The notes under the pieces: model-generated
What the model saw: only the letters and a program-made list of their open reading frames with translations
What the model was told of the DNA's origin: nothing
Database searches by the model: none
In this document: piece after piece, positions 26,007 through 33,650 of the stretch
Numbering within the stretch: the first letter of the stretch is position 1
Layout: each line of letters begins with the position of its first letter
Program-made: the position numbers and the translations under genes
Source: Candidatus Peribacteria bacterium
Lineage (GTDB): Bacteria > Patescibacteriota > Gracilibacteria > UBA1369 > LOWO2-01-FULL-3
DNA length: 35,192 nt
Reading direction: 5' to 3'
Assembly (NCBI GenBank): GCA_943358175.1
Contig: CALRGV010000011.1
Location: 1 to 35,192 of the forward strand

Positions 26007-27713
26007 TCAGTCCTTCCAAAAAACTCCACCTCTCCTCAACATATCCTCAGGATAGACCTCCTTATCTGCCAAATTATTTTCATTATTAATTCTTACCAAA
26101 TTCAACACTACGGGATCTTGATCCAAATTCATACCCTCCAAATACACCACAGCTCTACCACCAATCACTCGCTCCCTCACAAGCTGCGCCATTTTTTTAC
26201 CGGATTTTTGCCCCATAACCTGATCATCTTTATTTGGACTTTCTCCACGCGCATGATAAGTCTCCAAGCCTTCACCAACTTTACTAATTTTTCCAATTTG
26301 CCTTATAGCTCCCTCAACAAATTCCCTCAGCCTCATAAGTTTTACTTTACGCTTACCAGAATCATCTCTTTCTCTACCCAAAACAAGCTTCATAAAATGC
26401 TCAGCCAATTCAGCATCACTCTGCAAAATTTCTTTCAAAGCAGCAGCCTTTTTACTATTACCACCATCACCAATCATCTTCACCAACAGATCACGATTTA
26501 CTTCTCGTCCCGCCACCCTTTCCTTCTCAACAAATGCATATAATTCACCGGTCCATTCTCTCACTTCAGGAGGCACAAAACCCTCAGCCACAACTACAAC
26601 ACAACTACCGTACTGCTCTTTACATTTCGCCACCTCCTTCGCAATACTCAACAAAGAAGTAGGCTTTTCCGGCACCAAAATCCTTACGGTTCGACCAAAT
26701 TCTACAATTTTACGAGCCAAATCCTTAGTAGCGGGATCATTTTGCAATTTCTGAAAATTACCCGGATCCATACGCCCCGCTTCAAAAGACAAACGACCAC
26801 ATTCTCTACCAAAAATTTGCATCACTCTCACTTCCTTATGAGTAGCAGCATTTTGCGCAAAACTATAAACGGATTTCTGCACCTCCTCCACAGCCGTCCT
26901 AAATCCCAACGCTTGCACACGTTGACCATCAACACAGACATCCGAATCGAGAGTTTTCGGTGACCCTACGACTACTTTCTCTGGAAATTTCTGCGCTAAA
27001 AGTTCCATAAATTCTAAATTGCCATTACCACCAGTACCCACAACAGCCCCAAACTTAGCAACATTCGCCAAAGTATTTGCAACACTGCCATTACTAAGCG
27101 CATTTAAACGTATGGAACCAAAAGGCGTGCTAGCCTGTCCCTTCATGTCATTAGCCAATAACTTATCAACCAGAATTAATTGTTCAGCCAATTTATCCGG
27201 ATTAACCGTCAAACCCTTACCGGCATCTTTAATGCCTAATAATACCAAATTTGGATCAAGATCCTGAGCAAAAGAAGACATACAATCAGCAATTCCGGCA
27301 CAATCTCCACCACCAGTAACTCCCAATACCATTTTTCCGGTTTTCATCAAAGCCTCAACTAATTCAAATTGAGTAAAATATCTCAATGAGCCACCAACCA
27401 AACCGGCAGTCACACCATCCTTAGTAAAATCAGCATGTCTCAACTCTCTCCGACAATTCGCATTCAATCTTTCAACTACCCCATTCATTATCTGCGCAAC
27501 ATTTAAAACCGCATGTACATCATCCCAAACTTCCTTTCTAACAATAAGATAGGAAGGAACATCGGGGCCTCTGGGTTGAGGCAATTCATCCGTTCTGTGA
27601 TGCTCAAACACTAGTGGCAAAACAGAAATCCCAGCACCTGAGAAGGGAAATCCACTATCCCTTAGGTCACTATCCACACCACGAGCCTGCGATCCAAAAG
27701 TATCGTTTGCCAT
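26007..27713 (-). CDS. 6-phosphofructokinase family protein with long N-terminal extension
   Basis: This 568-residue protein contains the phosphofructokinase core from about residue 127: GVTGGGDCAGIAD (substrate loop), GTGGNGN (226-232), PKTLDSD (252-258) with the catalytic aspartate D256, MQIFGRECGRLSFEAG (298-313), VVAEGF and a late YHARGESPNKDDQ. The lysine in PKT is typical of PPi-dependent or unusual enzymes, while Gly in GGNG is typical of ATP-dependent ones. The usual Asp of GGDG is Asn here, which is odd because it helps bind magnesium. The first 125 residues are an extension I do not recognise. The phosphoryl donor is uncertain. The -10 ends 6 nt before the ATG, so the mRNA should be leaderless. 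Confidence 0.85.
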   Translation of the reverse strand: MANDTFGSQARGVDSDLRDSGFPFSGAGISVLPLVFEHHRTDELPQPRGPDVPSYLIVRKEVWDDVHAVLNVAQIMNGVVERLNANCRRELRHADFTKDGVTAGLVGGSLRYFTQFELVEALMKTGKMVLGVTGGGDCAGIADCMSSFAQDLDPNLVLLGIKDAGKGLTVNPDKLAEQLILVDKLLANDMKGQASTPFGSIRLNALSNGSVANTLANVAKFGAVVGTGGNGNLEFMELLAQKFPEKVVVGSPKTLDSDVCVDGQRVQALGFRTAVEEVQKSVYSFAQNAATHKEVRVMQIFGRECGRLSFEAGRMDPGNFQKLQNDPATKDLARKIVEFGRTVRILVPEKPTSLLSIAKEVAKCKEQYGSCVVVVAEGFVPPEVREWTGELYAFVEKERVAGREVNRDLLVKMIGDGGNSKKAAALKEILQSDAELAEHFMKLVLGRERDDSGKRKVKLMRLREFVEGAIRQIGKISKVGEGLETYHARGESPNKDDQVMGQKSGKKMAQLVRERVIGGRAVVYLEGMNLDQDPVVLNLVRINNENNLADKEVYPEDMLRRGGVFWKD

Positions 27714-27719
27714 CCTTGC

Positions 27720-27748
27720 CGTATAGTTTATAACTCTAAATTTGACAA
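27720..27748 (-). promoter_or_regulatory. Phosphofructokinase gene promoter (leaderless)
   Basis: The minus strand has TTGTCA (27743-27748), 17 nt, TATACG (27720-27725). The start codon follows 6 nt later. The -35 overlaps the -35 of the divergent aroF promoter almost exactly. Confidence 0.65.
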
Positions 27749-27770
27749 ATGTATTCTATCTAAATATTAT
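27742..27770 (+). promoter_or_regulatory. aroF operon promoter
   Basis: TTGACA (27742-27747), 17 nt, TATTAT (27765-27770). The predicted start near 27777 lies 18 nt before the leader peptide ATG. Confidence 0.8.
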
Positions 27771-27794
27771 TATAGTACAACCATAAATAATTCA

Positions 27795-27878
27795 ATGTTA
27801 GAAGAAAGCCAAAAAATCAGACCTCTCCTTAAAGAAAATTCTTTTGGCTGGGCTTTCTTTTACTTTTATTTTAGCTAA
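27795..27878 (+). CDS. Aromatic-rich leader peptide of the aroF attenuator
   Basis: A 27-codon frame starting ATG, TTA, GAA, GAA and ending in SFGWAFFYFYFS before TAA. Eight of its last 11 residues are aromatic: five Phe, two Tyr and one Trp. It lies 75 nt upstream of the DAHP synthase gene, the first enzyme of aromatic amino acid synthesis. Leader peptides rich in the end-product amino acid are the hallmark of ribosome-mediated attenuation (trpL, pheL). Here all three aromatic products are represented. No Shine-Dalgarno sequence is visible, as for most genes in this window. It is too short to be found by usual gene callers. Confidence 0.85.
   Translation: MLEESQKIRPLLKENSFGWAFFYFYFS
27802..27859 (+). 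promoter_or_regulatory. Attenuator hairpin 1:2 spanning leader peptide codons
   Basis: AAGAAAGCC (27802-27810) pairs perfectly with GGCTTTCTT (27851-27859). The right arm covers part of the Trp, Ala, Phe, Phe codons, so translation would open this stem. It fits the pause or 1:2 hairpin of a trp-type attenuator; the loop is large (40 nt), so its stability is modest. Confidence 0.5.
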
Positions 27879-27883
27879 CCCCC

Positions 27884-27919
27884 GAGGCCTTTAGATTAAT
27901 TCTCTTATCTACAAGCCTC
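27884..27919 (+). promoter_or_regulatory. aroF antiterminator hairpin
   Basis: GAGGC (27884-27888) pairs with GCCTC (27915-27919), continued by TAGAT (27892-27896) with ATCTA (27907-27911) and a small internal loop. It takes up the 5' arm of the terminator, so the two cannot coexist. Its 5' arm starts 6 nt after the leader stop codon, where a ribosome at the stop would cover it. Confidence 0.75.
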
Positions 27920-27935
27920 AAAAGAGGCTATTTTT
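27914..27935 (+). terminator. aroF attenuator terminator
   Basis: AGCCTC (27914-27919), loop AAAA, GAGGCT (27924-27929), A, five T, then ATTT. It ends 18 nt before the aroF start. A full intrinsic terminator between promoter and gene is evidence of regulated termination. Confidence 0.85.
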
Positions 27936-27953
27936 ATTTATAACCCCAAAACT

Positions 27954-28967
27954 ATGATTATCGTAATGCAAGCAGGCGCACCAAAAACTGACGCCACAAG
28001 AATTATCGAAGAATTACAATCTCAAGGTTTTACACCCATGCCACTATACGGGGTAGAACGCACTGTTATTGCTGTTATTGGTGAAGAAAGAGACTTGAGC
28101 ATCGGACACCTCGAAGCTATGGCCGGCGTGGAAAAAGTAATGCGTGTAGTTCATCCATATAAACTTGTCAGCAAAGAAACCAAACACGACCCCAGCATTA
28201 TCGAAGTAAACGGTATCAAAATCGGCAGCAATCAATTAGCAATAATCGCTGGACCATGTTCCGTAGAATCTGAAGATCAAATGGAAGAAGTCACGCGCGA
28301 ACTCTCAAAAGTTGGAGTAAAAATCCTCCGTGGTGGCGCTTATAAACCACGCACAGGACCATACTCTTTTCAAGGTCTTGGAAAACCTGGACTGGAAATA
28401 ATGCGTAAAGCTGCGGACCGCTACGGTATGGCCACAATCACCGAAGTTCTCGATATTCGCGATCTGGATAATATTGCAGCCCAAAGCGACATGATCCAAG
28501 TCGGCGCTCGCAACATGCAAAATTTCGAATTACTCAAAGAGCTTGGCAAAATAAAAAAACCGGTTTTATTGAAACGCGGACTTTGTGCCACAATCGAAGA
28601 ATTACTTCTAGCAGCGGAATACATTATGTCTCACGGAAATCCTCAAGTAATTCTTTGCGAACGCGGCATTCGCACTTTCGAAACAGACACTCGCAACACA
28701 CTCGCTCTCGCCACAGTGCCACTGGTAAAAGAATTAAGTCATTTACCAATTCTCGTAGATCCATCTCATGCGACCGGCAAAAGATCTCTTTTGGAACCAA
28801 TGAGCAAAGCCGCTATTGCCTGCGGAGCGGATGGCATTTGTATCGAAGTTCATCCAAATCCGGAGAAAGCATTATCCGATGCTCAACAACAAATTACGCC
28901 AGCCAGATTCGCGGAAATATTAGAAAGTTTAAAACCAATTATTGCGGCAGTGGGCAAGACATTATAA
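27954..28967 (+). CDS. aroF: 3-deoxy-7-phosphoheptulonate (DAHP) synthase, AroF/AroG type I-beta
   Basis: This 337-residue enzyme joins phosphoenolpyruvate and erythrose 4-phosphate, the entry step of the shikimate pathway. Residues 1-70 form a ferredoxin-like (ACT-like) domain that in Thermotoga maritima binds tyrosine or phenylalanine for feedback. The barrel follows, with AGPCSVE (99-105), [17 protein letters not shown] and the metal ligands C102, H272, E298 and D309, at the same numbers as I recall for the T. maritima enzyme. So the gene appears to be controlled both by attenuation and by feedback on the protein. It is followed by aroB 25 nt later. Confidence 0.96.
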   Translation: MIIVMQAGAPKTDATRIIEELQSQGFTPMPLYGVERTVIAVIGEERDLSIGHLEAMAGVEKVMRVVHPYKLVSKETKHDPSIIEVNGIKIGSNQLAIIAGPCSVESEDQMEEVTRELSKVGVKILRGGAYKPRTGPYSFQGLGKPGLEIMRKAADRYGMATITEVLDIRDLDNIAAQSDMIQVGARNMQNFELLKELGKIKKPVLLKRGLCATIEELLLAAEYIMSHGNPQVILCERGIRTFETDTRNTLALATVPLVKELSHLPILVDPSHATGKRSLLEPMSKAAIACGADGICIEVHPNPEKALSDAQQQITPARFAEILESLKPIIAAVGKTL

Positions 28968-28992
28968 GCATAACGTGTTAAATTTAAATCAT

Positions 28993-30039
28993 ATGAAAAT
29001 AATTACCGCTCACCACAAAAAAATTATCGACGATTCCTACAAAGTCTTTATAGAACAAGGCGTTATTAACAAACTACCAAGCCTTTTAAAAAAAATAAAT
29101 TTAGGGCAAAAATATGCCATAATTACCGACTCGAAGACTTCAAAAATTCATGGGATTAGTATTTCGAAATTTCTCAATAAAAATGGAATTAAAAACGAAA
29201 TTTTTTCTTTTGAGGCCGGTGAAAAATCCAAAACTTTAAAAACAATTGAAGAACTTTCTGAAGCAATGGTGGAAAAAGGTTTTAATCGTAAAGATTCCAT
29301 CATTGCACTTGGCGGAGGAGTAGTTGGAGACATAGCCGGATTCCTCGCTTCAATTTATTTACGTGGAATTCCGTTTGTGCAAATACCTACTACCCTACTC
29401 GCTATGGTTGATTCGGCCATCGGTGGAAAAACTGGTGTAGATCTCAAGGCCGGTAAAAATTTAATTGGCACAATCACTCAACCTAAAGCCGTTTTTATCG
29501 ATATAAATTTTCTAAAAACGTTACCGGAAAACCAGATTAGAAGTGGCCTTGGAGAAATCATTAAATACGGAGTGATTAAAGACGAAAAATTCTTCACCTA
29601 TTTAGAAAAAAATCTTTCAAAAATTTTCGCTCACGATGAAAAAGTTCTCAACTATATCATCAAAAAATCCATCGACATTAAAGTAGAGGTAGTTGAAAAC
29701 GATGAGAAAGAAAGCAAAAATCGCATGATCCTCAATTACGGTCACACCTACGGACACGCATTGGAAAAACTTTCCAATTACACATTGCTTCACGGCTACG
29801 CAATTAGTATTGGTATGGTCATCGCCAACCAAATGGCCGTAGAAAAAAAACTATTAAAACAAAAAGATGCCGATCGTATCAAAGCCTTATTTGAAAAAAC
29901 TGGACTACCAACTTACAGCATGCACAAGCCAACAATCAAAGACCTTATGACCGACAAAAAGAGCGATGGTAAATCCATCAATTTCATTTTACCAACAAAA
30001 ATTGGCAACGCAATTATTTACAATCAAAAATTTAATTAA
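28993..30039 (+). CDS. aroB: 3-dehydroquinate synthase
   Basis: This 348-residue enzyme converts DAHP to 3-dehydroquinate, the second step of the shikimate pathway, using NAD and a divalent metal. Visible motifs are GGGVVGDIAGF (NAD loop), IPTTLLAMVDSAIGGKTGVD, LGEIIKYGVI with the first metal ligand Glu, NYGHTYGHALE with a His ligand, and LLHGYAISIGM with the second His ligand. I start at the ATG at 28993; an upstream in-frame start would overlap aroF. It follows aroF by 25 nt and is clearly in the same operon. Confidence 0.96.
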   Translation: MKIITAHHKKIIDDSYKVFIEQGVINKLPSLLKKINLGQKYAIITDSKTSKIHGISISKFLNKNGIKNEIFSFEAGEKSKTLKTIEELSEAMVEKGFNRKDSIIALGGGVVGDIAGFLASIYLRGIPFVQIPTTLLAMVDSAIGGKTGVDLKAGKNLIGTITQPKAVFIDINFLKTLPENQIRSGLGEIIKYGVIKDEKFFTYLEKNLSKIFAHDEKVLNYIIKKSIDIKVEVVENDEKESKNRMILNYGHTYGHALEKLSNYTLLHGYAISIGMVIANQMAVEKKLLKQKDADRIKALFEKTGLPTYSMHKPTIKDLMTDKKSDGKSINFILPTKIGNAIIYNQKFN

Positions 30040-30046
30040 ACACACT

Positions 30047-30226
30047 ATGAATCCATATCTACGCGAAGCACTCGAAGAACTAACTAAAGCCGGCGCCGAA
30101 AAATTACCAAGAGAAGAAACAATTGAAGCTGCCGCAGATGGCAAGGTTTTCAGTGGAAAAAAAGCGGACGGTGGCCTTTGGGTATTGAAGAAAAACCATG
30201 AAGATAGCTATAACTGCCAGTGTTAA
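30047..30226 (+). CDS. Small hypothetical protein (59 residues) after aroB
   Basis: The frame starts 7 nt after the aroB stop and codes for a mostly helical N-terminal half (NPYLREALEELTKAG) and a C-terminal half with GKKADGGLWVLKKN and a final CQC. It is not similar to anything I recognise. Its position in the operon favours a real gene. Its stop overlaps the stop of the convergent hypothetical gene (TTAA). No known shikimate enzyme is this short. Confidence 0.55.
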   Translation: MNPYLREALEELTKAGAEKLPREETIEAAADGKVFSGKKADGGLWVLKKNHEDSYNCQC

Positions 30227-30633
30227 TCGCCTACCTGCCGAACATCAAAAGCGAAAACTTCATTGTCGTAAAACTGTGACATAGAAGCGGAATCGGCTGT
30301 AGCGACAGTGAAACGCCAATCTCCATAATTCTTCCTGGCAGCACCATGGTTTTGGTAAAGCACGACATAAACCCTACCACGCACCTGCTCATCAATTGGC
30401 GAAGGCAAAGATTCGAAATTATCCGGTTCTTGAAACCTTCCCAATACAGAAGAAGCCTCCCTACCCAACAACTGCCTAAGACCTAAAACCACCTCATCAT
30501 TATCAACTAAAGCTTCATCAACAAAAACCAGCCTTGCACCACTGACAATCTGATTAATCTCACCCAACGCTGGTTTCAACACAATATCAAAAATCTGAGA
30601 CGCTCGATCAAAACTTTTATTACCATCACCCAT
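30223..30633 (-). CDS. Hypothetical protein antisense within the shikimate cluster
   Basis: I start this 136-residue protein at the ATG at 30633; a longer frame reaching 30807 would run 142 nt into aroA on the opposite strand. The sequence (ASQIFDIVLKPALGEINQIV, LVFVDEALVDNDEVVL, RGRVYVVLYQNHG, YGDWRFTVATAD) looks like a mixed alpha-beta soluble fold. No family is recognised. It breaks the run of shikimate genes in the opposite direction, so the aroA-aroK gene downstream needs its own promoter or antisense-tolerant read-through. Confidence 0.6.
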   Translation of the reverse strand: MGDGNKSFDRASQIFDIVLKPALGEINQIVSGARLVFVDEALVDNDEVVLGLRQLLGREASSVLGRFQEPDNFESLPSPIDEQVRGRVYVVLYQNHGAARKNYGDWRFTVATADSASMSQFYDNEVFAFDVRQVGD

Positions 30634-30665
30634 TGAGAAAATATTATTTGTAAAATAAAGAAAGC

Positions 30666-32591
30666 ATGAAATCAAAAACAATTCAACCTCGCCCAAAAAA
30701 TCTAAGTATTCCTGGTTCCAAAAGCCATAGCAATCGAGCCTTGATTTTAGCAACTTTATCCAGTGGAACAACGACACTGAAGAATGTAGCAATTTGTGAT
30801 GACACAAATTATTTAGTGATAAATTTGAGAAAACTTGGAGTTAAAATTCAGCAAAATGACACAACCTTAAAAATTAACGGAGTTAATAAAAAAGGTAAAT
30901 TAAATTTCCCTAAATTCTCAAAACCAATCACCCTTTACACCGGAAACGCAGGCACCACTACACGCTTTCTGGCCGCACTCGCACCATTAACTGGCAATGA
31001 GATAATTATAGATGGAGATTCACGCATGAAAGAGAGACCAATTGAGGAATTGGTAAAAGCCCTAAATAAACTCGGAGCAAAGATACAAAGCACAAATGGC
31101 TGTCCCCCATTACATATTTTTCCAAAAAATTTGGAAGGAGGAACAATCAATCTTCCAGGCAATATTAGCAGCCAGTATCTTTCAGCACTTTTAATGATTG
31201 CCCCCTATGTAAAAAGAAAAATCACAATAAATATTGAACAAAAACTTTATTCAAAACCATACGTAGACATGACATTAGAGATAATGAGGCAATTTAAGAT
31301 CAAAACATTGAACAAAAAATTTAGACAATTCTCGGTTAATCCAATCAAAACTCTTTCAACTCAAAACAAACCAAATATTTTCACAATAGAAAGTGATGCC
31401 TCTTCCGCTTCTAACTTTGGAGCTTACGCCGCTCTTCATCCGCAAAAGCCAATTCTACTAAAAAACATTCACAAAGATTCTCTGCAAGGAGATATAAAAT
31501 TTCTAAATTATTTAAAAAAAATGGGCTGCAAAATCACTGAACAAAAAGGCAAAAACTCAGGCACATTAGTTCAAGGTCCCACAAATTTAAAATCTCTCAG
31601 GACCATAGACATGAACGAAACCCCGGATCTCGTCATGACTTTCGCAGTGATTGCCTTATTCACACCAGGCAAAACTCTCATCACAAATATTGCCAATTTA
31701 CGAATCAAAGAAACTGATCGCATACAAGCCTTGGAAAATGAATTAAAAAAACTCGGAGTCACAGTCAAAACCGGCAAGGACTGGATAGAAATTCAAGGAC
31801 TTGTCAAAAATCACAAATTAGAAAGCCCCGCCGGCGGGGAATTAAAGTATGAATTGCAAACAAGTCAAGATGATGAGCGACTACAAAAAAAAAGATTCTT
31901 CATCTCCACCTACAACGACCATCGCATCGCCATGGCCTTCGGCATTTTAACAGATTTACTTCCAAATTTAAAAATTGAAAATCCATCCTGCGTTTCCAAA
32001 AGCTATCCAAATTTCTGGAAAGATTTGTCGAAATTAACAGATCAAAAAGTCCAGAAACAAGTGAATCATAGAATGGACATTCCTAAAAAAAACATCATTC
32101 TCACCGGCCTTCGCGGCAGTGGTAAAACTAAAATCGGCACAATGCTCGCCCTTAAATTAAAAATGAATTTCATAGATATCGATGAAGAAATTGAAAAGGA
32201 AGAAAACGCAAGTATCCCGGACATTGTATCCGTCCGCGGCTGGGAATATTTCCGTGCGGTAGAAAGTAAAGTCACACAAGAAATCGCTAAGTTAAAAAAT
32301 ACTGTCATCTCCACCGGTGGAGGCACAATTCTCGATCGTGAAAACGAAAAAGCCCTGAAAAAAAATGGCAAAATCATCTATCTTTATGTGAAACCAGAAA
32401 TAGCCGCAAAACGCATCCTGAATAGCAAAAATCGCCCACCTCTCACCAACAAAGAATCAGTTGAAGAAGAAATGAAGCACCTCTACAAAGAACGCAATGG
32501 CCGTTACTGCGAAAGTGCCAACCTGATTTTTGAACGCAGCGAAAATGCGGAAAAGGACTGCAAAGAAATCATCAAAAAGCTTGTAAGATAA
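30666..32591 (+). CDS. aroA-aroK: Fused EPSP synthase and shikimate kinase (AroA-AroK)
   Basis: Residues 1 to about 460 are EPSP synthase: PGSKSHSNRAL (16-26), GNAGTTTRFLAAL (93-105), DGDSRMKERP (116-125), SSQYLSALLM, NETPDLVM with catalytic D321, RIKETDRI with E349, and TYNDHRIAMAF. Residues about 473-641 are shikimate kinase: P-loop GLRGSGKT (481-488), DIDEEIE (504-510), RGWEYFRAVES (524-534), STGGGT (549-554) and a lid region with R590 in NRPPL. The two enzymes act on consecutive steps: the kinase makes shikimate 3-phosphate and the synthase uses it, so the fusion order is reversed relative to the pathway. A 35-residue linker region joins them. Confidence 0.94.
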   Translation: MKSKTIQPRPKNLSIPGSKSHSNRALILATLSSGTTTLKNVAICDDTNYLVINLRKLGVKIQQNDTTLKINGVNKKGKLNFPKFSKPITLYTGNAGTTTRFLAALAPLTGNEIIIDGDSRMKERPIEELVKALNKLGAKIQSTNGCPPLHIFPKNLEGGTINLPGNISSQYLSALLMIAPYVKRKITINIEQKLYSKPYVDMTLEIMRQFKIKTLNKKFRQFSVNPIKTLSTQNKPNIFTIESDASSASNFGAYAALHPQKPILLKNIHKDSLQGDIKFLNYLKKMGCKITEQKGKNSGTLVQGPTNLKSLRTIDMNETPDLVMTFAVIALFTPGKTLITNIANLRIKETDRIQALENELKKLGVTVKTGKDWIEIQGLVKNHKLESPAGGELKYELQTSQDDERLQKKRFFISTYNDHRIAMAFGILTDLLPNLKIENPSCVSKSYPNFWKDLSKLTDQKVQKQVNHRMDIPKKNIILTGLRGSGKTKIGTMLALKLKMNFIDIDEEIEKEENASIPDIVSVRGWEYFRAVESKVTQEIAKLKNTVISTGGGTILDRENEKALKKNGKIIYLYVKPEIAAKRILNSKNRPPLTNKESVEEEMKHLYKERNGRYCESANLIFERSENAEKDCKEIIKKLVR

Positions 32592-32618
32592 GCCAAGATT
32601 GAGTAAAATTCCGTCACT

Positions 32619-33650
32619 ATGCAACTTCGCAATTTAATCAACAAAGAGGAGCTGAAAGCCAAATTGGCTACAACAGAAGAAAAACGCCGTACTTTTTCCT
32701 TCTATCGTTATGTTAAAATTGAAAATCCACAAGAGTTGCGTGATGAACTTTTTATAAAATGGAACAATCTGGGGGTTATGGGACGCATATATCTGGCACA
32801 CGAAGGAATCAATGCTCAACTATCACTTCCGGAAAAAAACTTCGCGGAATTTCAAAAAGAACTTTACTCAAACACATGTTTTACAGATACACCTTTCAAG
32901 ATTGCCATAGAAGACGATGGCAAATCTTTCTACAAACTCACGATAAAAGTGAAAGAAAAAATAGTAGCAGACGGTCTGGATGACACCACTTTTGATCCAT
33001 CAAATACAGGCACCCACCTCGACGCCGAAAATTTCAACAAACTCATGGATGATGAAAAAACTCTGGTCGTCGATATGCGCAACCAATACGAAAGCGAAAT
33101 AGGACATTTTGAAAACGCCATTTGCCCCGACTCCGATACTTTCCGCGAAGAATTACAGATAGTAAAAAAACTCCTGAGAGGCAAAGAAGAAAGACAAATT
33201 TTGCTCTATTGTACAGGCGGAATTCGTTGCGAAAAAGCCAGTGCTTACCTGAAACATGAAGGATTTAAAAACACTTTCCAACTCCAAGGCGGTATCATTC
33301 AATATGCCAAAGAAGTAAAAGAAAAAAATCTAGATTGCCGTTTCAAAGGCAAAAATTTTGTCTTCGATGAACGCATAGGCGAACGCATTACTAAAGACAT
33401 CATCAGCGCATGCCACCAATGCGGCAACCCCTGCGACACTCACACTAATTGCTCCAACGACGACTGCCATCTTTTGTTTATCCAATGCGCAAAATGCCGC
33501 ACTTCATACGCCGGCTGCTGCACCCCAAAATGTCAAGAAATCGCTGCGCTTCCAAACGAAGAACAACGCCTTCTACGCAAAGGTAAAAACAAAACAGACT
33601 GCCTTTCGGTATACAAAAGCCGCCTTAGACCAAAACTGCATGCGAACTAA
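32619..33650 (+). CDS. trhO: tRNA uridine(34) hydroxylase, rhodanese family
   Basis: This 343-residue protein matches the UPF0176/TrhO (YceA) layout. It has an N-terminal acylphosphatase-like domain (FSFYRYVKIENPQELRDEL, GRIYLAHEGINAQLS), a rhodanese domain with VVDMRNQYESEIGHFENA and active loop CTGGIRCEKA (C198), and a C-terminal cysteine-rich domain (at least ten Cys between 265 and 305) that probably binds zinc. In E. coli TrhO makes 5-hydroxyuridine at the wobble position of tRNAs in an oxygen-dependent way. It is 27 nt after aroA-aroK and overlaps nadB by 11 nt, so the three are likely co-transcribed. Confidence 0.94.
   Translation: MQLRNLINKEELKAKLATTEEKRRTFSFYRYVKIENPQELRDELFIKWNNLGVMGRIYLAHEGINAQLSLPEKNFAEFQKELYSNTCFTDTPFKIAIEDDGKSFYKLTIKVKEKIVADGLDDTTFDPSNTGTHLDAENFNKLMDDEKTLVVDMRNQYESEIGHFENAICPDSDTFREELQIVKKLLRGKEERQILLYCTGGIRCEKASAYLKHEGFKNTFQLQGGIIQYAKEVKEKNLDCRFKGKNFVFDERIGERITKDIISACHQCGNPCDTHTNCSNDDCHLLFIQCAKCRTSYAGCCTPKCQEIAALPNEEQRLLRKGKNKTDCLSVYKSRLRPKLHAN

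Noticed and set aside
30634-30807. N-terminal extension of the minus-strand hypothetical gene to 30807
   Set aside because: It would overlap aroA by 142 nt; the ATG at 30633 gives a clean start between the divergent genes.
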